Source of the DNA: Pseudomonas viridiflava
GTDB taxonomy: Bacteria > Pseudomonadota > Gammaproteobacteria > Pseudomonadales > Pseudomonadaceae
Assembly: GCF_900590885.1 (NCBI RefSeq)
Contig: NZ_UUON01000049.1
Coordinates: 1 to 50,980 of the forward strand
Reading direction: 5' to 3'
Length of the DNA stretch: 50,980 nucleotides
Shown: piece after piece, positions 1-8,498 of the stretch
Layout of the letters: every line of letters starts with the position of its first letter
Numbering within the stretch: the stretch's first letter is position 1
Made by a program: the position numbers and the translations under genes
The notes under the pieces: generated by a model
Told to the model about the DNA's origin: nothing
What the model saw: only the letters and a program-made list of their open reading frames with translations
Databases searched by the model: none

Positions 1-57
1 TAGAATACCGGCCTGTCACGCCGGGGGTCGCGGGTTCGAGTCCCGTCCGCTGCGCCA
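1..57 (+). tRNA. tRNA-Asp (GTC), 3' part
   Basis: The 3' part of a tRNA cut by the window edge. It shows the anticodon loop CCTGTCAC (anticodon GTC, Asp), a T arm with GGTTCGAGTCC, and an acceptor 3' strand ending in an encoded CCA at 55-57. The D arm and the 5' acceptor strand lie outside. A strong terminator follows at 100-127. The identity rests on the anticodon and on resemblance to Pseudomonas tRNA-Asp. Confidence 0.93.
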
Positions 58-378
58 TATTCGGTAACCTGGAACACTGAACGCCAGGTCACCACAAGAA
101 GCCCGCTCATTGAGCGGGCTTTTTTTTGCCTGCGATTTGACCTCCCCACGCGTTGCCGTTGTGCACTGCAAAGTCGCCATGAACTGTGCTGGTGCGTCAT
201 GACGTGGGGGAATACCCCCATGCACATTGGTCGATTGCGCCTCTTGCCGCTTAAACGGTTATCTATAGCCACGCGAAGACTTCCAGGCGAGCTACCGGCA
301 GCAGGACGCTGCGGTGCCCGCTCTCTAAATAATGGCCTTTCAAGGCATAAAAATAGTCTGCAAGGGGGATGGCACCAT
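58..378. other. Gene-free stretch between tRNA-Asp and the BCCT gene
   Basis: Beyond the terminator I see no credible gene here. A short inverted repeat TGGGGG-aata-CCCCCA lies at 205-220. The reading frame of the BCCT gene is open back to about position 199, but the predicted extra residues show no family resemblance. The promoter of the BCCT gene must be here; I could not assign its boxes. Confidence 0.6.
100..127 (+). terminator. Intrinsic terminator of the tRNA transcript
   Basis: A 10-bp GC-rich stem (AGCCCGCTCA pairing with TGAGCGGGCT) with almost no loop is followed by a run of eight T. It lies 43 bases after the tRNA 3' end. Confidence 0.9.
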
Positions 379-1962
379 ATGAAATATCCATTGCGTGCGT
401 TGGTGTTCTGGCCAACGTTCCTGATTCTGCTGGCGGCGGTGATCGCCAGCTACATCGACCTGCAGGCGTTCCTGTCGGTCAGCAAGCAGCTCAACAGTCT
501 CATCCTCAACAACTTCTCCTGGCTGTTCAGCGCCGGTTCGTTTGCCATGGTGGTGTTGACCGCCATCGTCTACTTTTCGCCCTTGGGCAAGGTGCGCATC
601 GGTGGTGAAAACGCCCAGCCGCTGCTGAGCAAATGGCGCTGGTTCATGGTGGCGCTGTGCACCACGCTGGCGGTGGGGGTGTTGTTCTGGACCACCGCCG
701 AGCCGCTCTATCACCTGTATGGGCCGCCCACCAGCCTGCCGATCGAGGCGGGCAGCGCGGCGGCTAAAAGCTTTGCCATGTCGACGATGTTCCTGCACTG
801 GACCATCACCCCTTACGCGATTTACCTGGTGCCCTCGCTGGTGTTCGCGCTGGTGTTCTACAACCGTCGCAGCCGTTTCTCCATCGGCGCGATGCTGGAG
901 CCCCTGCTCGGCGAGGCCCGAGTGCGGCGCTATGCCGGCCTGATCGACACCCTGGCGATGTTCGCCCTGGTGGCGGGCATGGCCTCGTCCCTGGGCACCG
1001 GCGCACTGACCCTGTCGGGCGGCCTGAGTCAATACATCGGCGGCGAAACCACGCCGTTCCGTTTGGCGATCATCATCGCGATCATCGTCATCACCTTCGT
1101 CGCCTCAGCCGCCAGCGGCCTGCAGCGTGGCATTGTGATGCTGTCGTCGTTCAACACCTGGATCATGCTGGCCCTGGGGTTGTTTGTGCTGTTGTGCGGG
1201 CCGACCCTGTACATGTTCAGCCTCGGCGTAGAGTCCCTAGGGGTTTACCTCGACACCTTCTTCAGCCGCAGCCTGTTCACCGGCGCCGCGAGTGGCGACA
1301 CCTGGCCGCAGAGCTGGACGGTGTTCTACTGGTCGGTGTGGTTTGCCTGGGCACCGGTGAGTGCACTGTTCCTCGGCAAGATCGGGCGTGGCTACAACGT
1401 GCGCGAGTTCATCCACATCAACATGCTGTACCCGGCGCTGTTCACGGCGGTGTGGATTTGCATTTTCTCCGGCACCAGCCTGTACTTCGATGCGCTGGGC
1501 GATGGCAGCCTCAACCGCGTGCTCAACGAGCAGGGCGTGGAGCACGTGCTGTACCAGATGTTCCAGCAATTGCCGGCCAGCGGCGTGATGATCGCGTTCC
1601 TGCTGTTCGTGGCATTTATCTCCTTCGTCACCGCGGCAGACTCCAGCACCGACGTGATCGCCAACCTGTGCAGCAAAGGCGTGACCGCCGACTCCGACCT
1701 GGACGGCAACCCGGCGCTGAAGATTGTGTGGGGTGTGATCATCGGCACGGTGTCGTGGGTGATGGTCGCCTTTGTCGGCATCGACGGGGTCAAGATGCTC
1801 TCCAACCTCGGCGGTTTGCCCGGAATGATCCTGGTGCTGCTGGCCAGTACCTCGCTGATCTTCTGGTTGAAAGACCCGACATTGCTGGAGGTGAAAAACC
1901 TGCAGCCCGCCATCGAACCCGACGTGCAGGGCGCCAGCCCCGTGCCGGAATTCGCCCGCTAA
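379..1962 (+). CDS. BCCT family transporter
   Basis: A 527-residue inner-membrane carrier of the betaine/choline/carnitine family, which moves quaternary-ammonium or related zwitterionic compounds with an ion gradient. The sequence shows about 12 hydrophobic segments and the family's tryptophan-rich stretch (residues about 309-331, with WSVWFAWAP). The start is the ATG at 379 behind AAGGGGG at 361-367; it gives MKYPLRALVFWPTF, a plausible short cytoplasmic end before the first membrane helix. The 527 residues are short for BCCT members with long C-terminal osmosensing tails, so this is more likely a nutrient than an osmostress carrier (inference). A hydrolase gene follows 83 bases downstream on the same strand and may act on the imported substrate, which I cannot name. 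Confidence 0.9.
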   Translation: MKYPLRALVFWPTFLILLAAVIASYIDLQAFLSVSKQLNSLILNNFSWLFSAGSFAMVVLTAIVYFSPLGKVRIGGENAQPLLSKWRWFMVALCTTLAVGVLFWTTAEPLYHLYGPPTSLPIEAGSAAAKSFAMSTMFLHWTITPYAIYLVPSLVFALVFYNRRSRFSIGAMLEPLLGEARVRRYAGLIDTLAMFALVAGMASSLGTGALTLSGGLSQYIGGETTPFRLAIIIAIIVITFVASAASGLQRGIVMLSSFNTWIMLALGLFVLLCGPTLYMFSLGVESLGVYLDTFFSRSLFTGAASGDTWPQSWTVFYWSVWFAWAPVSALFLGKIGRGYNVREFIHINMLYPALFTAVWICIFSGTSLYFDALGDGSLNRVLNEQGVEHVLYQMFQQLPASGVMIAFLLFVAFISFVTAADSSTDVIANLCSKGVTADSDLDGNPALKIVWGVIIGTVSWVMVAFVGIDGVKMLSNLGGLPGMILVLLASTSLIFWLKDPTLLEVKNLQPAIEPDVQGASPVPEFAR

Positions 1963-1980
1963 GCCATAGCCTCTGTGTGT

Positions 1981-2012
1981 CTCCCCATGCGCTCTCGGCG
2001 AGCGTGGGGGAG
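1981..2012 (+). terminator. Strong hairpin between BCCT and hydrolase genes
   Basis: CTCCCCATGCGCTC can pair with GAGCGTGGGGGAG with one small irregularity, giving a stem of about 12 bp around the loop TCGGC. There is no T run, so it may be an mRNA-stabilising or attenuating hairpin rather than a true terminator. Confidence 0.4.
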
Positions 2013-2045
2013 TCGTTTGCCTGCTCAATGCGTTTGGAGTTACCG

Positions 2046-4052
2046 ATGGAAATCGTTACCGAGTTTGCCTACAAGGTCCGTGAAATCGAGCATTGCCTGA
2101 TCCCCCTCAAGGACGGCACTCAACTGGCCGCGCGCATCTGGCTGCCCGAGGTTGCCGGTTTGCAGACCTTCCCGGCGATCCTGGAATACCTGCCGTACCG
2201 CAAGCGCGACGGCACCGCCGTGCGTGATGCGCTGACCCATCCGTGGATGGCGGGGCAGGGCTATGTGTGCGTGCGCGTGGACATGCGCGGCAATGGCGAA
2301 TCCCAAGGGCTGATGGCCGATGAATACCTGTTGCAGGAACAGGACGACGCCCTCGAAGTGATCGACTGGCTGTGCCAGCAGCCCTGGTGCGACGGCAAGG
2401 TCGGCATGATGGGCATCTCCTGGGGCGGCTTCAACGGTCTGCAAGTCGCCGCGCGCCAGCCCGAGGCGTTGAAGGCGATCATCACGTTGTGCTCCACCGA
2501 TGACCGCTTTGCCGACGATATCCATTACAAGGGCGGCAACCTGCTGATGGAGAACTTCGGCTGGGCTGCGACCATGCTCAACTTCAGCGCGGCGGTGCCC
2601 GACCCGCTGTTGGTCGACGACTGGAAAACCCTCTGGCAGCAACGCCTGGAGGCCATGCCGCTGCTGGCCGAAACCTGGCTGCAGCACCAGACCCGCGATG
2701 ACTATTGGCGCCACGGTTCGGTCTGCGAGGATTATTCGAAGATCAAGGCGGCAGTCTACGCCATGGGCGGTTGGGGCGATGCCTACCGCAACACGGTCTC
2801 GCGCCTGATGGAAAATTTGCCTGGTCCAAAGAAGGCCATGATCGGCCCGTGGATTCACAAGTACCCGCATTTTGCCGTGCCCAATCCCGCCATTGGCTTC
2901 CTGCAAGAAGCCAAACGCTGGTGGGATCATTGGTTGAAGGGCATCGATAACGGGGTGATGGATGACGCGGCCTGCACCTTTTACCTACAGGACATTCTGC
3001 CGCCCAAGGGCAGTTACGCCGAGCGCCCCGGCATCTGGGTGCAGACGGCAGGGTGGCCCGACCCACAGGTGCAGTTGACGGATTTCAGCCTCGATGAGCG
3101 CGGTCTCAACCCGGGCAACCAGGCGCTGGCCCACCCGCGCAGCATCTGCTCGCCGCTGACCACCGGCCTGCACCAGGGCGAATATTGCGCCATCTGGTTC
3201 GGCCCCGACGGCCCGACCGACCAGCGCCGCGATGACGCCCATTCGCTGTGCTTCGACTCCCAGCCACTGACCGAACCCCTGGCCCTGCTCGGCGATGCGC
3301 GCCTCACGCTGCGCCTGGCCAGCGACACCGCCTGCGGGCAATTGGTGGCGCGTCTGAACGCGGTGGCGCCGGATGGGCAGGTCACGCAGATCAGTTACGG
3401 CGTGCTCAATCTCACGCTGCGTGAGGATTTATCCCGCGTGACGCCGGTAGTCCCCGGCGAACCGATGGACGTGCAGCTGAACCTCGACCATATCGGCACG
3501 CGTGTGCCGGCCGGCTACCGCTTGCGCCTGGCCTTGAGCACCGCGAGTTTTCCGCTGCTGTGGCCGAGCCGCGAGTTGACCACCCTGACCCTGTTGCCGA
3601 GCCTGCAAAGCCTGCAACTGCCGGTGTTTACCGGCGAAGCGGTGGAGTGTCCGTTCGAGGCGCCGCAAGCGGCCACCCCGGCCAACCTGGAAATCCTGCG
3701 CGCCGCCGCGCCGAAACGCACCTTGATCGAAGACGTAGGCAGCGGCGAAGTCTGCGTGAAAATCGAAGACGACCTCGGCGCGATGCGCTTCAACGATCAC
3801 GGCCTGTCGGTGGACCAGCGTTGCACCGAGCAATACCGCACCTTGCCGTGGGACCCGTTGTCGACCCGCGCCGATATCCACTGGCACTACCGCGTGGGCC
3901 GCGACGCCTGGGCCGTGGAGGTGGAAAGCCGCCTGAGCGTGCACGCCGATGCCGAGTGGTTCTATATAGAGGCGGAGCAGACGGCGTGGGAAAACGGCCA
4001 GCTGGAACACCGGCGGCAATGGAGCAAACGCGTGGCCAGGGTCGCGCTGTGA
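2046..4052 (+). CDS. CocE/NonD family alpha/beta hydrolase
   Basis: A 668-residue serine hydrolase of the family holding cocaine esterase and X-Pro dipeptidyl-peptidase (peptidase S15 fold plus the C-terminal jelly-roll domain). The catalytic triad is visible: Ser125 in GISWGGF, Asp245 in GGWGDAY, His271 in IGPWIH. It would cleave an ester or amide bond of a small molecule, probably in the cytoplasm because no signal peptide is seen. The open frame extends upstream through the BCCT gene in another register; the ATG at 2046 is chosen because MEIVTEFAYKVREIEHCLIPLKDG is the usual N terminus of the fold and it follows the BCCT stop by 83 bases. The last 130 or so residues, after the jelly roll, are less familiar to me. 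The substrate is unknown. Confidence 0.88.
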   Translation: MEIVTEFAYKVREIEHCLIPLKDGTQLAARIWLPEVAGLQTFPAILEYLPYRKRDGTAVRDALTHPWMAGQGYVCVRVDMRGNGESQGLMADEYLLQEQDDALEVIDWLCQQPWCDGKVGMMGISWGGFNGLQVAARQPEALKAIITLCSTDDRFADDIHYKGGNLLMENFGWAATMLNFSAAVPDPLLVDDWKTLWQQRLEAMPLLAETWLQHQTRDDYWRHGSVCEDYSKIKAAVYAMGGWGDAYRNTVSRLMENLPGPKKAMIGPWIHKYPHFAVPNPAIGFLQEAKRWWDHWLKGIDNGVMDDAACTFYLQDILPPKGSYAERPGIWVQTAGWPDPQVQLTDFSLDERGLNPGNQALAHPRSICSPLTTGLHQGEYCAIWFGPDGPTDQRRDDAHSLCFDSQPLTEPLALLGDARLTLRLASDTACGQLVARLNAVAPDGQVTQISYGVLNLTLREDLSRVTPVVPGEPMDVQLNLDHIGTRVPAGYRLRLALSTASFPLLWPSRELTTLTLLPSLQSLQLPVFTGEAVECPFEAPQAATPANLEILRAAAPKRTLIEDVGSGEVCVKIEDDLGAMRFNDHGLSVDQRCTEQYRTLPWDPLSTRADIHWHYRVGRDAWAVEVESRLSVHADAEWFYIEAEQTAWENGQLEHRRQWSKRVARVAL

Positions 4053-4090
4053 GTGAGCAACTGGCAGGATGCCTGCCTACGTGATCTCTG

Positions 4091-4118
4091 CGGGCCGGTT
4101 AATCACCGGCCCGTTTTT
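4091..4118 (+). terminator. Intrinsic terminator after the CocE-type hydrolase gene
   Basis: Stem CGGGCCGGT/ACCGGCCCG (9 bp, loop TAATC) followed by five T. It ends the BCCT-hydrolase transcript and argues against starting the next gene upstream at 4069. Confidence 0.88.
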
Positions 4119-4134
4119 GCCATTGGAACTGTTC

Positions 4135-5070
4135 ATGTCGCGCCGAAACGTCGATCTTCCGCCTCTCAACTGTCTGCAGACCTTCGAAGCGGCTGCCCGC
4201 CACCTGAGTTTTACCCAGGCCGCCCAGGAGCTGAACCTGACCCAAAGCGCGGTCAGCCGCCAGGTCAAGCGCCTGGAGGAAGACCTGGCGCGCCCGCTGT
4301 TTTACCGGCTGGCCCAGGGCCTGAGCCTGACGCCGGCGGGCATGCGCTACTTTCGCACCATCCAGCGCCTGCTGCGCGAACTCGACCGCGAGTCCGCCGA
4401 GCTGCGCCGACGCGGAGCCGACCGTCAACTGACCCTGGCCAGTACGCCCACCATCAGCTCCATCTGGCTTGCCGGCCTGCTGCCGGAATTCCAGCGCGAG
4501 CACCCGGACCTGGATATTCGCATCCTGTGCAGCGAAAGCCCCAGCCACCTTGATGTGAACGAATATGACCTGGGCCTGTTCTATCACCTCGACGAGCTGG
4601 CGGCGCCCCACGGCCTGGAGCTGTCGCCGGTGTTCGACAGCGAACAGGTCATCACCGTGTGCAGTCCTGATTACCTCAAACGCCACGGCCCGATTCGCGA
4701 CCTGCAACACCTGCTCTACGGCCACACCTTGCTGATCGTCGAAGACCACTACCACGACTGGCTGACCTGGACCGACTGGTTCGCCGACGCCGGTGAGCAC
4801 TACCACACCCCGCGCCATGCGTTGCGCACCAACAGCTATCAACTGTTGATGCAATCTGCGGTGATGGGGCACGGCGTCGCCCTCGGCTGGAAGAGCCTGC
4901 TGGAAGGCGAACTGGCCGCCGGGCGCCTGCAAATGGCCGTGCCCCACACCATGCACAGCCGTGGCCGCCTGCACCTGATGCAACCCCATCACCGCAACCC
5001 GCCGTCGGCGGCGCGCAGTTTTCGTCAATGGCTGCTGGCCCATGCCAGCCGTTTGAACAACCCCGCCTGA
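4135..5070 (+). CDS. LysR family regulator, GcvA-like
   Basis: A 311-residue LysR-type regulator. The N-terminal winged HTH covers about residues 10-70 (LNCLQTFEAAARHLSFTQAA, then TQSAVSRQVKRLE); the rest is the substrate-binding-like effector domain. The opening PPLNCLQTFEAAARHLSF is typical of the GcvA/AmpR branch. The start is the ATG at 4135; the ATG at 4069 would put the terminator hairpin (4091-4118) inside the gene. It ends 6 bases before the MFS gene, so the two are probably cotranscribed, and it may control the neighbouring transporter and hydrolase genes (inference). Confidence 0.88.
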   Translation: MSRRNVDLPPLNCLQTFEAAARHLSFTQAAQELNLTQSAVSRQVKRLEEDLARPLFYRLAQGLSLTPAGMRYFRTIQRLLRELDRESAELRRRGADRQLTLASTPTISSIWLAGLLPEFQREHPDLDIRILCSESPSHLDVNEYDLGLFYHLDELAAPHGLELSPVFDSEQVITVCSPDYLKRHGPIRDLQHLLYGHTLLIVEDHYHDWLTWTDWFADAGEHYHTPRHALRTNSYQLLMQSAVMGHGVALGWKSLLEGELAAGRLQMAVPHTMHSRGRLHLMQPHHRNPPSAARSFRQWLLAHASRLNNPA

Positions 5071-5076
5071 GCCACC

Positions 5077-6357
5077 ATGAACCTGACTTTCCTGACCTTC
5101 CCGGCGCTGTACAGCGCCACCATCCTGATGCTCACCGGCAACGGGCTGTTCTTCAGTTTTATCGGCCTGCGCCTGAGCAGCCAGGGCATCAACGAAGTGT
5201 GGATCGGTGCGCTGACGGCGGCGTACTACGGCGGCATGGTCTGCGGCGCCAAGTTCGGCCACCGTATGATTGCCGGCGTCGGGCATGTGCGCTCCTATGT
5301 GGCCTGCGCCGGGGTCGCGACCATCATTGTGTTGCTGCATGTGCTGTTCGAGCAGCTGGAGTTCTGGCTGGCGCTGCGCTTTGTGATGGGCCTGGTGATG
5401 ATGAACCAGTACATGGTCATCGAAAGCTGGCTGAACGAGCAGGCTGAAAACAACCAGCGCGGCGCAGTGTTCGCCGGCTACATGGTAGCCGTGTCCCTGG
5501 GCCTGATGCTGGGGCAGGGCGTGTTGATCTGGCGCCCGGAGCTGGATTTCAAACCGCTGATCATCGTCGCGATCTGCTTCGCCGCCTGCCTGCTGCCGGT
5601 GACCATGACCAAGCGCCTGCACCCGGCCAAGCTGGTGGCCGCGCCGCTGGAAGTGGGATTCTTCTGGCAGCGCGTGCCCCAGGCGCTGACCACGGTATTC
5701 GTGACCGGCCTGATGATCGGCGCGTTTTACGCATTGGCGCCAGTGTTCGCCACACGCAACGGGCTGACCACCGCCGAGGCGAGTACCTTTGTCGCGGTGT
5801 CGATTTTTGCCGGGCTCTGTGGCCAGTGGCCAATCGGCTGGCTGTCGGACCGCATCGACCGCTCGCGGCTGATCCGCGCCTGCGCCCTGGCCTTGGGGCT
5901 GCTGGTGATCCCGCTGTGGGGCCTGGTGCAATTGCCCTACACGCTGTTGCTGGTGTTCGGCTTTCTCAGCGGTTTGCTGCTGTTCACCCTCTACCCGCTG
6001 GCGGTGGCCCTCGCCAATGACAACGTCGAACAACCCCGGCGCGTGCCCTTGAGCGCGATGATGCTCGCCACCCACGGCATCGGTGCCAGCCTGGGGCCGA
6101 TGCTCAGCGGCGCGCTGATGAACAGCTACGGGCATGGCGCCTTCTACATGCTGTTTTCGGCCTGCGCGCTGCTGCTGATCTGGCGTGTGCAGCCCAAGCA
6201 AGTTACCGGCGAATACCTGGTGGAAGGCGCGCCGCTGCACCACGTGGCCATGCCCGAACACCCGATGGGCGCCATGGCCGCCGTGCTCGACCCACGGGTA
6301 GACGAAATCCCCGAGGAACTGGTGATCAACGAACCGGCGCCCGACAACAAGAGCTGA
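5077..6357 (+). CDS. MFS transporter, YcaD-like
   Basis: A 426-residue major facilitator with about 12 hydrophobic segments, a central cytoplasmic loop and an extended hydrophilic C-terminal tail of about 55 residues. The family motif between helices 2 and 3 is degenerate (GAKFGHRMI), and a second copy, GWLSDRIDRSRLI, sits after helix 8. The overall pattern resembles the YcaD/YbfB-type carriers of unknown substrate. It starts 6 bases after the LysR stop without a strong ribosome site, which suits translational coupling. It ends 4 bases before the convergent microprotein gene. Confidence 0.85.
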   Translation: MNLTFLTFPALYSATILMLTGNGLFFSFIGLRLSSQGINEVWIGALTAAYYGGMVCGAKFGHRMIAGVGHVRSYVACAGVATIIVLLHVLFEQLEFWLALRFVMGLVMMNQYMVIESWLNEQAENNQRGAVFAGYMVAVSLGLMLGQGVLIWRPELDFKPLIIVAICFAACLLPVTMTKRLHPAKLVAAPLEVGFFWQRVPQALTTVFVTGLMIGAFYALAPVFATRNGLTTAEASTFVAVSIFAGLCGQWPIGWLSDRIDRSRLIRACALALGLLVIPLWGLVQLPYTLLLVFGFLSGLLLFTLYPLAVALANDNVEQPRRVPLSAMMLATHGIGASLGPMLSGALMNSYGHGAFYMLFSACALLLIWRVQPKQVTGEYLVEGAPLHHVAMPEHPMGAMAAVLDPRVDEIPEELVINEPAPDNKS

Positions 6358-6361
6358 TCGC

Positions 6362-6478
6362 CTACTTGGCTTTCTTCTTGCGCACCTGGCGGGTGGCCAG
6401 GTGCTCGAAGAAAAACGAGGCAGTGCCGAACACCGCGATGATGGTCAGTACGAGCATGCCGAGGGTTGAGCTTTCCAC
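6362..6478 (-). CDS. 38-residue single-pass membrane microprotein
   Basis: A short gene with GTG start at 6478 and TAG at 6362. The predicted protein begins MESSTLGMLVLTIIAVFGTA, forms one hydrophobic helix (about residues 6-24) and ends in a strongly basic tail (RQVRKKKAK). A Shine-Dalgarno AGGAA lies 7 bases before the GTG, and codon use is typical of the host (GCC, CTG, ACC). Inside positive and one helix suggests a small inner-membrane protein with its C terminus in the cytoplasm. It lies tail to tail with the MFS gene. I do not recognise a family; small proteins like this often bind a larger transporter or kinase, which is only a guess here. Confidence 0.6.
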   Translation of the reverse strand: MESSTLGMLVLTIIAVFGTASFFFEHLATRQVRKKKAK

Positions 6479-6602
6479 GGTGAACTTCCTGCGTGATGGG
6501 GTAGGCGTTCACCGTAGAGGGGCGGGGGAAGTGGCTCAATAGATGCGACGCAAAGCTTACGGCTTGGGGGCTATTGTTACGCAGTCTTTACAAGAACGTC
6601 GC

Positions 6603-6622
6603 CCGCAATCACGTGATTGCGG
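6603..6622. promoter_or_regulatory. Perfect 20-bp palindrome with CACGTG core
   Basis: CCGCAATCACGTGATTGCGG is identical to its reverse complement. It lies between the microprotein start and the stop of the T6SS membrane gene, about 125 bases upstream of the former. It has no loop and no T run, so a dimeric regulator site is likelier than a terminator. The regulator is unknown. Confidence 0.5.
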
Positions 6623-6692
6623 CGGGGTTCGGGCAATGTCGAGAAGACTGATCGGGTGTGCGTGAATAAAGCGAGTTGGAATTCCTTGGGAT

Positions 6693-7079
6693 CTAGTACC
6701 AGCCCAGCTTAATGGCGATAAAAAAGGCCACCATGACCAATAGAAGCCCAATCACGCACCAATACAAACAGACCAACTTGCGTTTGAGCGCGGCTGGAAA
6801 GTTCGCTAAGTCTTCAATGCTCAATTGACCCATTTTGAGCTGAGGGCCCGGAAATGTTAGGAGACCAGCAATGCCTCCTATCACCAACAGCTTCCCCCAA
6901 GGACCACCATGGCGCATCGGCGCCCAAGTGACGATTGCTGGACTATTTTTCAGATGCTCCAGCATTAGATCCATCTTGGTGTAGCCCAGGTGGAGGCAGG
7001 TGCCTATCCAAATTATAAGGCCGACGATATCAGCGATACCTATTGCCAATAACACGTTGTCGACAATACTTGCGCTCAC
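6693..7079 (-). CDS. Membrane protein, probable immunity partner of the PAAR effector
   Basis: A 128-residue protein with about three hydrophobic segments: near residues 8-30 (LLAIGIADIVGLIIWIGTCL), about 60-78, and 105-126. It starts with GTG at 7079, overlapping the effector stop as GTGA, so its translation is coupled to the effector. A small membrane protein coded directly after a PAAR protein with a hydrophobic glycine-rich toxin-like end is the classic layout for a T6SS effector and its inner-membrane immunity protein. No family is recognised by sequence. GC is lower than in neighbours (about 47% in bases 7021-7080). Confidence 0.75.
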   Translation of the reverse strand: MSASIVDNVLLAIGIADIVGLIIWIGTCLHLGYTKMDLMLEHLKNSPAIVTWAPMRHGGPWGKLLVIGGIAGLLTFPGPQLKMGQLSIEDLANFPAALKRKLVCLYWCVIGLLLVMVAFFIAIKLGWY

Positions 7080-8485
7080 TTGGTCGTCTCATATAATTTT
7101 TCGGCGAGTGTTTCAGTTATCTTTCCGCCGATATAGCCTCCCGCCAGAGAGGCCGTTCCAACCACAACGATGCCGCACGCCAACGTGCCTAAGCCTGCGG
7201 TCGGAACACCCAATGCGACACAAAGTCCGCTCACGGTAGCGCCTGACAGAGCGGCAGACGCGGCAGCACCACCAACAACTTCCCCAACGAAACTAGCGGT
7301 TTCAGTGAGTTTGACTTTTTCGCAGGCTTCATCGTCGCCCGCTTTACATACGTTTTGTACCTTCACGTACGACGCCCCGCCACCCACGGCTGTACCAATC
7401 CAGCCGCCATACTTGATGACCTTAGCCGCTCTTGATATCCCTTGAATGTGGTTAGCGTAGCCGGGTATTTGCCCTGGGGCCCCAGCCTGTGTCCACCGAT
7501 GTACAAGGCTGCGGCTAGAAATTCCGAGCGCAGACTTCAGGTCTGGATGATCGGGCAGGCCGATGCCCTTGCGCACTAAAGAAGTCAGGCGGCTATCGAG
7601 TTGGGCTAGCAAGCGTTTGCGCTCACTGAAAAACTCGGGTGATCGTAAATGGCCGTCCTTGAGGAACGCTTTCTGATGCAGTGCCTCAATTTCCAGAAGG
7701 ATATTTTTGAGGTTGTCTAGATTCCTGGCAAACATGGCCTCGCCCACACCAATGGCGGTTGAACCCAGAGCCAAGAAGCTTTGGATCTCCTCGTGATGAC
7801 GTTGCATGAAGTCTGCTTCATCGGCAGTGAGAGGCTCCAGGGCGTCATTGGCCTGAGCTGCCGCTTGCATCAAAATGCTTTCTTCACGAGAGCATTGGAA
7901 GTTGCGCGGATCGCTGAGCACGACTATTGAGCCGGCCTTCACTTCGCCTCGATCAGGATTGAGCGCCTTAAACTTGCTCATCACCAGAGGGTCTCGCACA
8001 GGAAACAGCGTTGATTCCAACGCTTCGCGGCTCATGCTTTTAGGGACCACATAGAAGCCAGGTTCTTGAGGCTCAATGCGGTTGAAAACCACAGGGACAG
8101 GATTGCTTGAGGGCGCGAAGCCGGATTGCTGCGGGGTTTTCGACTGCCTGCTAACTGTTGAGGGGGCAGGTTCAGCTGTTTGCCTTGCGGTCGTTGGTGC
8201 GGCTCTTTGGCTTTCGTAGGTGGCCTGATAGATCGAAGGAATCAACTGAGCCCGGCAGGGGCAACCGCTGATACTGTCCAGTGTTCCAGCAACGAGTCTG
8301 CCATGGCTGTTGATATACGAAATGCCGCCAATAATGTTGTAGATTTTTCCGTCTTTTCCGCAACTTACTCGATCACCTTCACGAGCATGAAGGACGCCAA
8401 ACATATTGACTCTGTTATCACCCTCCAGTACTTCCCCGCCGCAGGTAGTCTTATCACCCCAGCCAATGAAATATCCTTCCCTCAT
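7076..8485 (-). CDS. PAAR-domain T6SS effector with glycine-zipper C terminus
   Basis: A 469-residue protein. Residues 1-85 form a PAAR domain (GWGDKTTCGG, then REGDRVSCGKDG, then GCPC), which sharpens the T6SS spike tip. A Pro/Ser/Thr-rich linker (about 90-140) leads to a LysM-like stretch (about 143-193, FYVVPKSM to VVLSDP). A mainly helical middle follows. The last 75 or so residues are rich in Gly, Ala and Val (GGAAASAALSGATVSG and GGYIGG), like the membrane-inserting glycine zippers of pore-forming T6SS effectors. The ATG at 8485 gives the PAAR start MREGYFIGW; the longer frame to 8530 adds residues without support. No VgrG, Hcp or Tss gene is in the window, so it must use a spike coded elsewhere. 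The pore-forming action is inference. Confidence 0.85.
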   Translation of the reverse strand: MREGYFIGWGDKTTCGGEVLEGDNRVNMFGVLHAREGDRVSCGKDGKIYNIIGGISYINSHGRLVAGTLDSISGCPCRAQLIPSIYQATYESQRAAPTTARQTAEPAPSTVSRQSKTPQQSGFAPSSNPVPVVFNRIEPQEPGFYVVPKSMSREALESTLFPVRDPLVMSKFKALNPDRGEVKAGSIVVLSDPRNFQCSREESILMQAAAQANDALEPLTADEADFMQRHHEEIQSFLALGSTAIGVGEAMFARNLDNLKNILLEIEALHQKAFLKDGHLRSPEFFSERKRLLAQLDSRLTSLVRKGIGLPDHPDLKSALGISSRSLVHRWTQAGAPGQIPGYANHIQGISRAAKVIKYGGWIGTAVGGGASYVKVQNVCKAGDDEACEKVKLTETASFVGEVVGGAAASAALSGATVSGLCVALGVPTAGLGTLACGIVVVGTASLAGGYIGGKITETLAEKLYETTK

Positions 8486-8498
8486 TGTTTGTTCTCTC

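Noticed and set aside
4069..4134. Earlier start for the LysR gene
   Set aside because: It would put an intrinsic terminator hairpin inside the coding region.
4099..6261. 720-codon minus-strand frame opposite the LysR and MFS genes
   Set aside because: It is a shadow of high-GC codon use in the real genes; its product is Gln/His/Gly-rich without any domain.
7000..7445. Plus-strand frames inside the T6SS cassette
   Set aside because: They mirror the effector and immunity genes, lack ribosome sites and have no recognisable domain.
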